Assembly: GCA_001767925.1 (NCBI GenBank)
Contig: MEMM01000028.1
Span: forward strand, 35,358-71,690
DNA from: Alphaproteobacteria bacterium RIFCSPHIGHO2_12_FULL_63_12
GTDB taxonomy: Bacteria; Pseudomonadota; Alphaproteobacteria; Caulobacterales; Parvularculaceae
DNA: 36,333 nucleotides
Reading direction: 5' to 3'
Part shown: positions 24,391 through 31,782 of the stretch, in pieces
Layout of the letters: each line of letters begins with the position of its first letter
Numbering within the stretch: position 1 is the stretch's first letter
The notes under the pieces: model-generated
Seen by the model: the letters and a program-made list of their open reading frames with translations, nothing else
What the model was told of the DNA's origin: nothing
The model's database searches: none
Position numbers and translations under genes: made by a program

Positions 24391-26004
24391 ATGACGAAAG
24401 CAGTAACGATGAACGCGCCCGCCGCCCGGCATTTTTCGCCCGAAGACATCGCCGCCGCGAAAGCGTGGCCGTTCGAGGAGGCGCGCAAGCTCGAGGCGCG
24501 GCTGAAGCGGCTGGGAAGGGATAGGAACCCGGACGACGTGGTCATTTTCGAGACCGGCTACGGCCCTTCGGGACCGCCCCATATCGGGACATTCGGCGAG
24601 GTTGCGCGCACCACGATGGTGCGCCGGGCTTTCGAGCTGATGACCGGCCGGAAGACCCGGCTGATTTCCTTTTCCGACGACATGGACGGCATGCGGAAGG
24701 TCCCGCCGCATCTGCCGAACCAGGAAATGCTCGGCCGGTATCTCCAGAAGCCGCTGACGACGGTGCCCGATCCCTGGGGCTCGCATCAGAGTTTCGCCCA
24801 TCACAATAACGCGAAGCTGCGCGCGTTTCTTGACCAGTTCGGCTTCGACTATGAATTCATGTCGGCGACCGAGCAGTACAAATCAGGGAAGTTCGACGCG
24901 ACGCTAGTGCGCGTGCTCGAACGCTATGACGCGCTGATGGAGATCATGCTCCCCACGCTCGGCGATGAGCGCAAAGAGACCTATTCGCCAATCCTGCCGA
25001 TTTCGCCCAAGACCGGGCGCGTCCTTTACGTGCCGCTGCTCGAGCGCGACGCCGCGAAGGGCGAGATCGTTTTCGAAGACGAGGACGGCGAAAAAATCCG
25101 CATGCCGGTCACGGGCGGCGCCGCCAAGCTGCAATGGAAAGCCGACTGGGCGGGCCGCTGGTTGGCGCTCGGCGTCGACTATGAAATGGCCGGCGAGGAT
25201 CTGACCGAATCCGTGCGCCTTTCCAACCGGATCGTGAAGGTGCTGGGCGGCGAACCGCCGGCCGGCTTCAACTTCCAGCTCTTCGTCGACGAAGACGGCA
25301 AGAAAATCTCGAAAACCAAGGGCAACGGCATTTCGATCGAGCAGTGGCTGACCTACGCATCGCCGGAAAGCCTGTCTCTCTTTATGTTCCTCAATCCGAA
25401 GGCGGCGAAAAAGCTCTATTTCGACGTCATCCCTAAGACGCTCGACGAATATTGGCAGCATGTCGAGAAATACCCGTCGCAGGAAGGCGCCAAGGCGCTC
25501 GACAATCCGGCATGGCACATTCATGAGGGAAATCCGCCGGCGGCGGCGACGCCGGTTTCCTTCGCCATGCTGCTGACGTTGGTCAACGCGGTCGGCGGGG
25601 AACCCGATGTGCTGAAAGGGTTTATCCGCAAATACCGGCCGGGGGCTTCGCCGGAAGAACTCGCGGCGGCGGACGCCCTCACCCAATACGCGGCCCGCTA
25701 TTTCCGGGATTTCATCGAACCGAAAAGACAATACCGTCAGCCGACGGATCAGGAGCGCGCGGCGCTCACAGCGCTCGCGGCGCGGCTTCGCGAGATCGGC
25801 GACGAGGCCGGGGAAGATGAATACCACACCGCGACCTTCGATACCGGCAAGGCGCACGGTTATGAGAAGAACCTTCGCGACTGGTTCGCCGTGATCTATG
25901 AGATCGTTTTCGGTCAGGCCGAAGGCCCGCGCATGGGGCCGTTCACGAAAATATACGGCGCGGGCGCGACCGCCAAACTGATCGAGGATGCGCTGGCGCG
26001 CTAA
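24391..26004 (+). CDS. lysK: Lysyl-tRNA synthetase, class I (archaeal type)
   Basis: 537 residues. Charges tRNA-Lys using the class I fold, unlike the class II LysRS of most bacteria; class I LysRS is known from Archaea, spirochaetes and part of the Alphaproteobacteria. HIGH-type signature PPHIGTFGE at 62-70, KMSKS-type signature KISKT at 305-309, and the LysRS-I specific FETGYGPSGPPH and SFSDDMDGMRKVP. The C-terminal 150 residues are the helical anticodon-binding cage. The start is ATG 24391 or ATG 24409; neither has a clear ribosome site. Its stop codon overlaps the end of a convergent 37-residue membrane protein gene. Confidence 0.96.
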   Translation: MTKAVTMNAPAARHFSPEDIAAAKAWPFEEARKLEARLKRLGRDRNPDDVVIFETGYGPSGPPHIGTFGEVARTTMVRRAFELMTGRKTRLISFSDDMDGMRKVPPHLPNQEMLGRYLQKPLTTVPDPWGSHQSFAHHNNAKLRAFLDQFGFDYEFMSATEQYKSGKFDATLVRVLERYDALMEIMLPTLGDERKETYSPILPISPKTGRVLYVPLLERDAAKGEIVFEDEDGEKIRMPVTGGAAKLQWKADWAGRWLALGVDYEMAGEDLTESVRLSNRIVKVLGGEPPAGFNFQLFVDEDGKKISKTKGNGISIEQWLTYASPESLSLFMFLNPKAAKKLYFDVIPKTLDEYWQHVEKYPSQEGAKALDNPAWHIHEGNPPAAATPVSFAMLLTLVNAVGGEPDVLKGFIRKYRPGASPEELAAADALTQYAARYFRDFIEPKRQYRQPTDQERAALTALAARLREIGDEAGEDEYHTATFDTGKAHGYEKNLRDWFAVIYEIVFGQAEGPRMGPFTKIYGAGATAKLIEDALAR

Positions 26005-26114
26005 TCCCGAAGTCTGGGCTTCACCGCGCAGCGATTGGGTCCGCGACCGAAGGCGACAAGCGCGCCGATGAGGAGCGCCACAATCACGATGACGACCGAC
26101 GCGAGATCGCTCAT
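26001..26114 (-). CDS. Tiny single-span membrane protein, 37 residues
   Basis: ATG 26114 to TAG 26001. The ATG comes one base after the stop of the upstream membrane protein gene, with GAGGG four bases before that stop, a typical coupled arrangement. The product starts MSDLASVVIVIVALLIGALV, one membrane helix of about 18 residues with an acidic start, followed by a basic tail (FGRGPNRCAVKPRLRD), so N-out/C-in by the positive-inside rule. It overlaps the convergent lysK stop by 4 bases. Too short for homology by eye; coding potential is supported by the RBS, coupling and membrane helix. Confidence 0.55.
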   Translation of the reverse strand: MSDLASVVIVIVALLIGALVAFGRGPNRCAVKPRLRD

Positions 26115-26115
26115 A

Positions 26116-26505
26116 TTACCCTCGCTCGCCCAGCAGCCAGCGCACGACGTCGGAATAATCGAAGGCGAGCGACACGATCATCGTGACGAAAAGGACGAGA
26201 ATCCATTTCCCCACGATCGTCTCTTTGACCCGCCATCCCCTGCGCCGGCGCCAGAGATAGAAAAGGAACGGCGTCCACAAAACGACATGGACGATTCCAA
26301 GCAGCCTGACATAGCCGATCAGGCTGTGCAGGCCGACCATCGCCAGAAAGGTCAGGGCGACGACCAGCGCGGCGACCCGTGCTTCCTGTCGGACGACAGC
26401 GAAGGGAAAGGCCAGCATCAGCACGACACTCATGAAGGCGAGCCAATATCGCACCCAGAGCGGGGCGGTCGCGATATCGGCCTGAAAAGCGGCGATCTGT
26501 TCCAT
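26116..26505 (-). CDS. Small integral membrane protein of unknown function
   Basis: 129 residues with four likely membrane segments: about 17-38 (VRYWLAFMSVVLMLAFPFAV), 44-62, 64-84 (YVRLLGIVHVVLWTPFLFYL) and 99-116 (GKWILVLFVTMIVSLAF). A basic loop (WRRRRGWRVKE) between segments 3 and 4 is probably cytoplasmic. I know hypothetical proteins of this layout from Alphaproteobacteria but no function. Followed after one base by the 37-residue membrane protein gene and divergent from the DUF6629 gene. Confidence 0.82.
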   Translation of the reverse strand: MEQIAAFQADIATAPLWVRYWLAFMSVVLMLAFPFAVVRQEARVAALVVALTFLAMVGLHSLIGYVRLLGIVHVVLWTPFLFYLWRRRRGWRVKETIVGKWILVLFVTMIVSLAFDYSDVVRWLLGERG

Positions 26506-26601
26506 GACCGGAGTGTCGCCGCCGCCGCGCCGCGCCGCAAGCCGTCGGTACGGCCCCCTGAAAGATTTGAACGGGGCGGCGCGCCGGCTTAGGCTCTTCT
26601 C

Positions 26602-27261
26602 ATGTGCTTTTCAGCTGCAGCAAGCTTCACGGCGGCCGGCGGACTTTCGCTGATCGGCGCCGCGACGCTGGCCCTGCGCCCGGCGCCGCGCATGATGCTT
26701 CTGGCGGCGGCGCCCCTCATCTTCGCCGCGCATCAGGCGATCGAAGGCTTTATCTGGCTCGGCGTTGACGGCGGCGGCGTCTCGCAGGCGCTGATCAGGA
26801 CCTGGATCTTCATCGCCGAAGTCTTCTGGCCGACCTATGTGCCGCTCGCCGTCCTGCTTCTGACGCCGGGACGGCGACGCCGACAGGGACTTTTCACGCT
26901 GCTTTTGACCGGGCTTGTCGTCTCAGGCTATTTCCTGTTGATCCTTGTGCGGAATGACTTTTCCGCGGTCGCGATTCATCATCATCTGGTCTATGCGCCC
27001 GCCGAGCCGTCGGCGCATCGCCTGCCCGGCCTCTATCTTTTGGCGACTGTCGCTCCCCTGCTGATCGCGCGCGAGCGTTTCGTCCTCGCTTTTGGAATCG
27101 CCGTGCTCGCCGGCGCCATCGTCACCGAGATTTTCTTCAGCCTTGCAGGGCCGTCGGTCTGGTGTTTCTTCGCCGCGCTCGCCAGCTTCTTCGCCTTTCT
27201 CGCCGTGCGTGAGGAGAAGCAAGGCCGCCGCCCTCGCCTTTCGCCGACGCCGGGCTTGTAA
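26602..27261 (+). CDS. DUF6629 family membrane protein
   Basis: 219 residues, about seven membrane segments. It begins MCFSAAASFTAAGGLSLIG and continues with APLIFAAHQAIEGFIWLG, the conserved CFSA...SF and QxxEGxxWL pattern I associate with DUF6629. Function unknown. Ends with a basic cytoplasmic tail. Convergent with the HisN-type gene, 8 bases apart. The start has no strong ribosome site. Confidence 0.82.
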   Translation: MCFSAAASFTAAGGLSLIGAATLALRPAPRMMLLAAAPLIFAAHQAIEGFIWLGVDGGGVSQALIRTWIFIAEVFWPTYVPLAVLLLTPGRRRRQGLFTLLLTGLVVSGYFLLILVRNDFSAVAIHHHLVYAPAEPSAHRLPGLYLLATVAPLLIARERFVLAFGIAVLAGAIVTEIFFSLAGPSVWCFFAALASFFAFLAVREEKQGRRPRLSPTPGL

Positions 27262-27269
27262 GCGCGCCG

Positions 27270-28082
27270 CTAGATTTCCCGCAGCAGCGCCAGCGCGGCG
27301 TCATGCAGTTCGGGCGTCGCCGCCGCGACGACGCGCCCGCGCGCACAATCTCCCAGCGCCTCGCCTTTCCAGCCGGAGATGACGCCGCCGGCGCCTTCGA
27401 CGACGGTGACAAGCGCGCAGTAATCATGATGCTTGAGGCTCGATTCGATCACGAGATCGATTTCGCCGATCGCCAGCAATCCATAGGCGTAGGCGTCGAG
27501 ACTGAACCGCGCCACCTGCGATCTCGCGGCGATCGACGCGAAGGCGGCCGCCTCATCGGCGGTGAAATACGCTTCACGGCGCGGATCGGTCGTCGATAAT
27601 CTCGCACGCCTCAAATCAGTGACGCCGCTGGTGCGGCAAGGGCGCTCCTCGCCGCCGCGGCGATAAGTCGACCGTCCGGCGGCGCCGACCCAGCGTTCGT
27701 CCGTAAACGGCTGATCGATCACCCCTAGCGCCGGGGCGCCGGCGCGTTCCAGCCCGATCAAGGTCGCCCAGGTCGAGACGCCGCACATAAAGGCGCGCGT
27801 GCCGTCAACGGGATCGATCACCCAGCGCCAGTCGGCGTCGGCGCGCTCGGCCCCGAATTCCTCGCCGATGATGCCGTGGCGCGGATAGACGGCGTTGATC
27901 ATTCGCCGCAAGGCGCGTTCGGCTTCACGGTCGGCGTCGGTGACCGGGTCGAACCAGATGCCGGCCTTGTTGATGACCTTGGCGCCGGCGCGAAAGCGCG
28001 GCAGCGTCTCGATTCGCGCCGCATCGGCGAGACGGCCCGCAAATACGCGAAACTCTTTTGGAAATTCAGGGTCGGCGGTCAT
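27270..28082 (-). CDS. hisN: Inositol-monophosphatase family, HisN-type histidinol-phosphatase
   Basis: 270 residues. Metal- and substrate-binding motifs of the IMPase superfamily are all present: DPVTDADREAE (45-55), GEEFG with Glu74/Glu75, WVIDPVDGTRAF (Asp90, Asp93), and the late SSLKHHDYCALVTVVEGAGG with the third metal Asp. The KHHDYCA form and overall length match HisN, which removes phosphate from histidinol phosphate, better than inositol phosphatases or CysQ. No other his genes are nearby, so the specific name is likely but not certain. Confidence 0.85.
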   Translation of the reverse strand: MTADPEFPKEFRVFAGRLADAARIETLPRFRAGAKVINKAGIWFDPVTDADREAERALRRMINAVYPRHGIIGEEFGAERADADWRWVIDPVDGTRAFMCGVSTWATLIGLERAGAPALGVIDQPFTDERWVGAAGRSTYRRGGEERPCRTSGVTDLRRARLSTTDPRREAYFTADEAAAFASIAARSQVARFSLDAYAYGLLAIGEIDLVIESSLKHHDYCALVTVVEGAGGVISGWKGEALGDCARGRVVAAATPELHDAALALLREI

Positions 28083-28127
28083 GTCGAACGGACCATGATC
28101 CCGCCGGCCAGGAAATTCAAGAAAGGA

Positions 28128-28511
28128 TTAGTCGTCGCCCGACATCGCCCGTGCAAGATCCAGCAAGCGGCGGCGCGGCTCGTCATTCATCGTATAGAAC
28201 GCGCGAACAAGCGCGATCGTGTCCTTGTTCTGAAACGCGTCGAGCGGCGTTCCCGAGGAGAGATCGGTGTTGGCGCCGTTGAGATAGACGCCCTCTTCGA
28301 CGCCTTCGAAGAAATACGCGACCGGAACGTCGAGCGCTTTTGACAATGTCCACAGGCGCGAGGCGGAGATGCGGTTGGCGCCGCTTTCATATTTCTGGAT
28401 CTGCTGGAAGCGGATTCTGACCGCGTCGGCGAGGCGTTGTTGCGTCATGCCGAGCAGGCGCCGGCGTTGCCGCACGCGGTTGCCCACATGAAGATCAATC
28501 GGATGCGCCAT
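28128..28511 (-). CDS. XRE-family helix-turn-helix transcriptional regulator
   Basis: 127 residues from ATG 28511, where the family start MAHPIDLHVGNRVRQRRRLL lies and GAGGA is close upstream. The HTH covers residues 10-65 (GMTQQRLADAVRIRFQQIQKYE followed by GANRISASRLWTL). A C-terminal helical tail (DTIALVRAFYTMNDEPRRRLL) is of the type common in alphaproteobacterial regulators of this size. Targets unknown; it sits alone between the HisN-type and glycosyltransferase genes, all on the minus strand. Confidence 0.92.
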   Translation of the reverse strand: MAHPIDLHVGNRVRQRRRLLGMTQQRLADAVRIRFQQIQKYESGANRISASRLWTLSKALDVPVAYFFEGVEEGVYLNGANTDLSSGTPLDAFQNKDTIALVRAFYTMNDEPRRRLLDLARAMSGDD

Positions 28512-28605
28512 CGTCCTCGTCTCCCATTTTAACGCAAGGCCGGACGCCATGCGCTTATGTCAGGAGGGGAAGAGGCAATCTCCGTGCCGTTTTTGAGGGT
28601 TAAAG

Positions 28606-28636
28606 CGGCCGGCCCGTCGCGGGAGGGGGCCGACCG
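28606..28636 (-). terminator. Possible terminator after the glycosyltransferase gene
   Basis: Read on the minus strand, CGGTCGGCCC and GGGCCGGCCG pair over 10 bases with one G-T wobble around an 11-base loop, followed by CTTT. It starts 4 bases after the glycosyltransferase stop. The T-run is short, so it is only a moderate candidate. Confidence 0.4.
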
Positions 28637-28639
28637 GCG

Positions 28640-29821
28640 TCAATCGATCATCTTCGCCGATCGCAGCCAGAAATCTTCGTCAAATCCCGGCATTTCGAGA
28701 TTGGCGATAAATTGCCGCGACGCGGCGTCCCAGGAAAACTTTTCCGCCCATTTCCGGCAGGCCGCCGGATCGCGCTTTTCCCAGGCGTCGAGACACGCCT
28801 GGCGAAGATCTTCGTTCATCGCGCCGCAGCCCTCGGGCGCGCCCGCGAGAATTTCGAGCGGCCCGCGCACCGGATAGGCGGCGACCGGAACCCCGCAGGC
28901 GAGCGCTTCGACGTTGACCAGCCCAAAGGTGTCCGTCCGCGATGGAAAGACGAATACATCAGAGCCCTGATAATACCGGGTAAGTTCTTCCCCGAATTTC
29001 GGTCCGACGAAGACGGCGTCCTTGAATCGCTCTTCGAGTTCTTCGCGCTGCGGGCCTTCGCCGACGATCAGTTTCGTCCCTGGAAGGTCGAGCTTTAGAA
29101 AATCCTCGATGCTCTTCTCGACCGCGAGGCGGCCGACATAAAGGTAAATCGGCCGCGGATAGCGATCGAGGAAGCTGCGGTCGCCGGGCTGGAACTGCTT
29201 CAGATCGACGCCGCGCGCCCAAAGCTTCATGTCGACGAAGCCGCGCCCTCGCAATTCATCCATCAAGCCGGGCGTTGCGACCATCATGGTCTCGCCGTCC
29301 TTGTGGAAGTCCTTGAGGACGGCGTAGCCCCAGGAGATCGGCACCGCCCAACGCTCGTGCGCATATTCGGGAAAGCGGGTGTGAAAGCTCGTGGTGAACG
29401 GATAGTCGCGACGCTTGCAGAAACGGCGGACGGCGCGGCCGATCGGCCCTTCGGTCGCGATATGCACCGCGTCCGGCTTGAATTCATTGATGATTTTGGC
29501 GACGCGCCGGTTCGGCAGCAGCGACAGGCGAATTTCAGGGTAGGAAGGCAGCGGCACCGATCTGAATTCATTCGGCGTGATGTAGCGGACTTCGTTGCCA
29601 AAGCCGGTCAGGATGTCCCCGAGCGTTTCAAGGGTGCGAACGACGCCGTTCAGTTGCGGTTTCCAGGCGTCGGTCGCGATGACGATTTTCAGCCCTGATT
29701 GCGTGTTCGGCATGGTGAACCGCTGCCGGGGGCGCGTCAGCCGCCCGACGCCGGACTGGAGCCGCTTCAGCGCGCCCTTGCGCTTGACCGCCGGTTCCTG
29801 ACCGGTCTGTCGTTCGTTCAT
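28640..29821 (-). CDS. Glycosyltransferase family 4-type (GT-B fold)
   Basis: About 393 residues from ATG 29821; a TTG two codons earlier is possible, and ATG 29713 before the first beta-strand (MPNTQSGLKIVIATDAW) would drop a basic N-terminal tail. GT-B fold: N-lobe DAWKPQLNGVVRTLETLG, ATEGPIGRAVRRF and SFHTRFPEYA; C-lobe PIYLYVGRLAVEKS, KLIVGEGPQ and the donor-binding FPSRTDTFGLVNVEALACGVPV with its E-x7-E. Closest in look to alpha-mannosyltransferase/SqdX-type enzymes that glycosylate membrane lipids. The substrate is not certain. Confidence 0.92.
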   Translation of the reverse strand: MNERQTGQEPAVKRKGALKRLQSGVGRLTRPRQRFTMPNTQSGLKIVIATDAWKPQLNGVVRTLETLGDILTGFGNEVRYITPNEFRSVPLPSYPEIRLSLLPNRRVAKIINEFKPDAVHIATEGPIGRAVRRFCKRRDYPFTTSFHTRFPEYAHERWAVPISWGYAVLKDFHKDGETMMVATPGLMDELRGRGFVDMKLWARGVDLKQFQPGDRSFLDRYPRPIYLYVGRLAVEKSIEDFLKLDLPGTKLIVGEGPQREELEERFKDAVFVGPKFGEELTRYYQGSDVFVFPSRTDTFGLVNVEALACGVPVAAYPVRGPLEILAGAPEGCGAMNEDLRQACLDAWEKRDPAACRKWAEKFSWDAASRQFIANLEMPGFDEDFWLRSAKMID

Positions 29822-29940
29822 GGTCAATTCGTTGCTCCATCCGCGGGACGCAAAGGCCTAGCCCGACCCTTCCGGGTCCGCAACGCGAAAGCCATAGGGA
29901 CGTAAAGCGCCGGGCTTAGGCGCAGGGGCCGTTATCACGC

Positions 29941-30081
29941 TTGTTGCACTGCGAAATAATATTGCGCTGCAGCAGAATCCATGCGACGTTTTTGAAGCGG
30001 CGCTTTGCGGCGCCGCCGCCCTTTTTGGGCGTTTCCTCCCAATTGACTTCAGCCGCAGGGTTTTCCCTGCGGCTTTTTTTT
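29941..30081 (+). ncRNA. Candidate small RNA with anti-Shine-Dalgarno motif and its own terminator
   Basis: Between two minus-strand genes there is a plus-strand terminator with no plus-strand gene to serve. Just upstream lie a 7-bp hairpin (29997-30003 with 30010-30016), a 5-bp hairpin CGCCC-TTTTT-GGGCG (30017-30031), and an unpaired TTTCCTCCC (30032-30040), complementary to ribosome binding sites. Stem-loops, an exposed CCUCC motif and an intrinsic terminator are the layout of trans-acting sRNAs of Alphaproteobacteria. The 5' end is uncertain; TAATAT at 29957-29962 could be a -10 box. A five-codon frame (29981-29995) is probably irrelevant. Confidence 0.4.
30051..30081 (+). terminator. Strong rho-independent terminator on the plus strand
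   Basis: A perfect 10-bp stem AGCCGCAGGG / CCCTGCGGCT with a TTTT loop is followed directly by a run of seven T. On the minus strand the hairpin would be followed by GAAGTC, so it works in the plus direction, away from the amidohydrolase gene that ends at 30105. Confidence 0.85.
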
Positions 30082-30104
30082 CGCAAACGCAGCAATATTT
30101 TAGG

Positions 30105-31013
30105 TTATTCAGCGGCCTGCGCGGGGCGCAACGCCGCCGGCGAGAGGCGGGCGAGTTCCGCCACCAGTTTGCGAAGATCCCGCCGCAAGCGCTCGAACCC
30201 GTCGGTGCGCGCGATCCGCTTTTCATCGAGATAGAGCCCGCGATTGATCTCGATCTGCAGCACATGAACCCCTTCGGCGGGCCGGCCATAGGCCGAGGCC
30301 ACATGCCCGCCGGCATAAGGAGCGTTACGCGACACGAGATATCCGCTGGCGGCGAGCGCCTGCTCGACCGCGGCCGCGACTCCGGGCGCACAAGATGCGC
30401 CAAATCGGTCGCCGAGAACGATATCGATGGCGCGCTCCCCTTCCCGGAAAGGCGCCCCGCCCGCGGACGGCATCGAATGGCAGTCGATCACGACAGCGCA
30501 GCCAAATCGGGACCGGGCGTCTGCGATCAGGCGAGCAAGCGCCAGATGGTAGGGATCGTAACAGTCGGCGAGCCGGCGACGGGCCTCGAAAAACTTCAAC
30601 TTGCGACTGTAGATGTCCTGCCCGTCGGCGACGATCCGGGGGATCACGCCGAGGCCCGCACGCACCCGGTTCGAGCGGGTGTCGGCGCTCGTCGGCAACG
30701 GATCGGCGAACATGCGCTGGTCAAGCTCGTCGCGGCTGCGGTTCACATCGACCCAGGCCCGCGGGAAAAGCGCCCGAAGCAGGGGAGCGCCGTGTGCGGG
30801 CGCCGCGTCGAACAGCAGGTCGACATAGCTGTCTTCCGACTGCCTCAGCGCATGGCGATCAAGGCGGCTCATGCGCAGCAGCTCGGGCGGATATCGGCGG
30901 CCGGAGTGAGGCGAGGCGAAAATGCACGGAGTCGCAAGCAGCGCCGGCGCGGAAACCTCGACCGCCGGCGGCGTTCCGCCCTCGTTTGCTACTATGTCAA
31001 AATCGCTCGCCAA
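30105..31013 (-). CDS. N-formylglutamate amidohydrolase family protein
   Basis: 302 residues starting at TTG 31013; no ATG lies near the N-terminus, so the exact start is uncertain. Zinc-hydrolase motifs of the FGase family: FASPHSGRRYPPELL near residue 32, QSEDSYVDLLF, WVDVNRSRDELD, VVIDCHSMPS near residue 175 and APYAGGHVASAYG. Members cleave formate or related groups from N-acyl amino acids, the last step of one histidine-degradation route, but no hut genes are near. In several Alphaproteobacteria this gene stands beside cpdR, as here with a divergent 196-base gap. Confidence 0.92.
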   Translation of the reverse strand: MASDFDIVANEGGTPPAVEVSAPALLATPCIFASPHSGRRYPPELLRMSRLDRHALRQSEDSYVDLLFDAAPAHGAPLLRALFPRAWVDVNRSRDELDQRMFADPLPTSADTRSNRVRAGLGVIPRIVADGQDIYSRKLKFFEARRRLADCYDPYHLALARLIADARSRFGCAVVIDCHSMPSAGGAPFREGERAIDIVLGDRFGASCAPGVAAAVEQALAASGYLVSRNAPYAGGHVASAYGRPAEGVHVLQIEINRGLYLDEKRIARTDGFERLRRDLRKLVAELARLSPAALRPAQAAE

Positions 31014-31209
31014 ACCTTCTCGTCCCCGATATTCGCTTTCGGCCGGACGTCCATCGTATATCGATAACCGGTCATTGGTTAAGATGTTTCGACGACGGCG
31101 CCGGATTTGCTTTGGACCCTCGCATCAGACGCAGATAGGGACGCGCCGATCGGCTTCCCTGCCTGCGCGGAATTGGTTAGAGCGGTCTCAGTCGATAAGG
31201 GCGTATTAA

Positions 31210-31569
31210 ATGGCGGCGATTCTCCTCGCGGAAGACGATGACTCCATGCGGCGGTTTCTCAAGAAGGCTCTTGAGAAGGCCGGCCATTCGGTGGTCGACG
31301 CCTCGCAGGGCGATGAAGCGCTGACCGAATTGCAGCTGCGCGAGTTCGACCTCCTGCTGACCGATATCGTCATGCCAGTGATGGACGGAATTGAGCTCGC
31401 CCGCCGGGCGGCCCAGATCGACCCTGAAATGAAAATCATGTTCATTACGGGATTCGCCGCGGTAGCGCTCAACCCGGCGAACCGCGCACCGGAAGAAGCC
31501 AAAATCCTTTCAAAACCCTTCCACCTCAAGGATCTGGTGCAAGAGGTCGAGCGCATGGTCGCCGCCTAG
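31210..31569 (+). CDS. cpdR: Single-domain response regulator CpdR
   Basis: 119 residues, only a receiver domain: acidic pocket AEDDDS near 8-13, phospho-acceptor Asp52 in LLTDIVMPVMDG, the Thr/Lys switch in FITGFAAVAL and ILSKPFH. The run TGFAAVALNPANRAPEEAKI is distinctive for CpdR. In Caulobacter, unphosphorylated CpdR brings the ClpXP protease to the pole to destroy CtrA and other substrates; it is phosphorylated through the CckA-ChpT relay. AAGGG is 8 bases before the ATG. Its presence implies the CtrA cell-cycle circuit, in line with the CtrA box at 35345. Confidence 0.96.
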   Translation: MAAILLAEDDDSMRRFLKKALEKAGHSVVDASQGDEALTELQLREFDLLLTDIVMPVMDGIELARRAAQIDPEMKIMFITGFAAVALNPANRAPEEAKILSKPFHLKDLVQEVERMVAA

Positions 31570-31623
31570 GCGCCCGCAAGGCCTTGCGCCCTGCCTCATT
31601 TGAGGTTAGACGCGCCATCTTTC

Positions 31624-31698
31624 GGGCGCATAGCTCAGGGGTAGAGCGCCACCTTGACACGGTGGAGGCCCGTGGTTCGAAACCACGTGCGCCCACCA
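31624..31698 (+). tRNA. trnV: tRNA-Val(GAC)
   Basis: 75 bases with encoded CCA. The acceptor stem GGGCGCA/TGCGCCC pairs perfectly; D-arm GCTC-loop-GAGC; anticodon arm CCACC-TTGACAC-GGTGG giving anticodon GAC (reads GUC and GUU); five-base variable loop; T-arm CGTGG-TTCGAAA-CCACG; discriminator A. It follows cpdR by 54 bases. Confidence 0.98.
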
Positions 31699-31782
31699 TT
31701 TTCCTATATTGGTCAATGTGCCGGGCGGGCGCCGAAGGTTGCTTACACCTGCAATTAACCAGACGGCGCCATCTTCATTCTT

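Noticed and set aside
24904-25857. 317-codon minus-strand frame inside lysK
   Set aside because: Antisense shadow of a strongly conserved synthetase; composition is Arg-rich and not protein-like.
30264-31067. 267-codon plus-strand frame over the amidohydrolase gene
   Set aside because: No motif and no ribosome site; the minus-strand gene has clear family motifs.
31076-31092. Possible CtrA site upstream of cpdR (TTAAG)
   Set aside because: Only one half is present; the second TTAA at the right spacing is missing.
31624-31698. tRNA-Val as an integration site for an island carrying the kinase
   Set aside because: No integrase, and I found no second copy of the tRNA 3' end downstream within the window.
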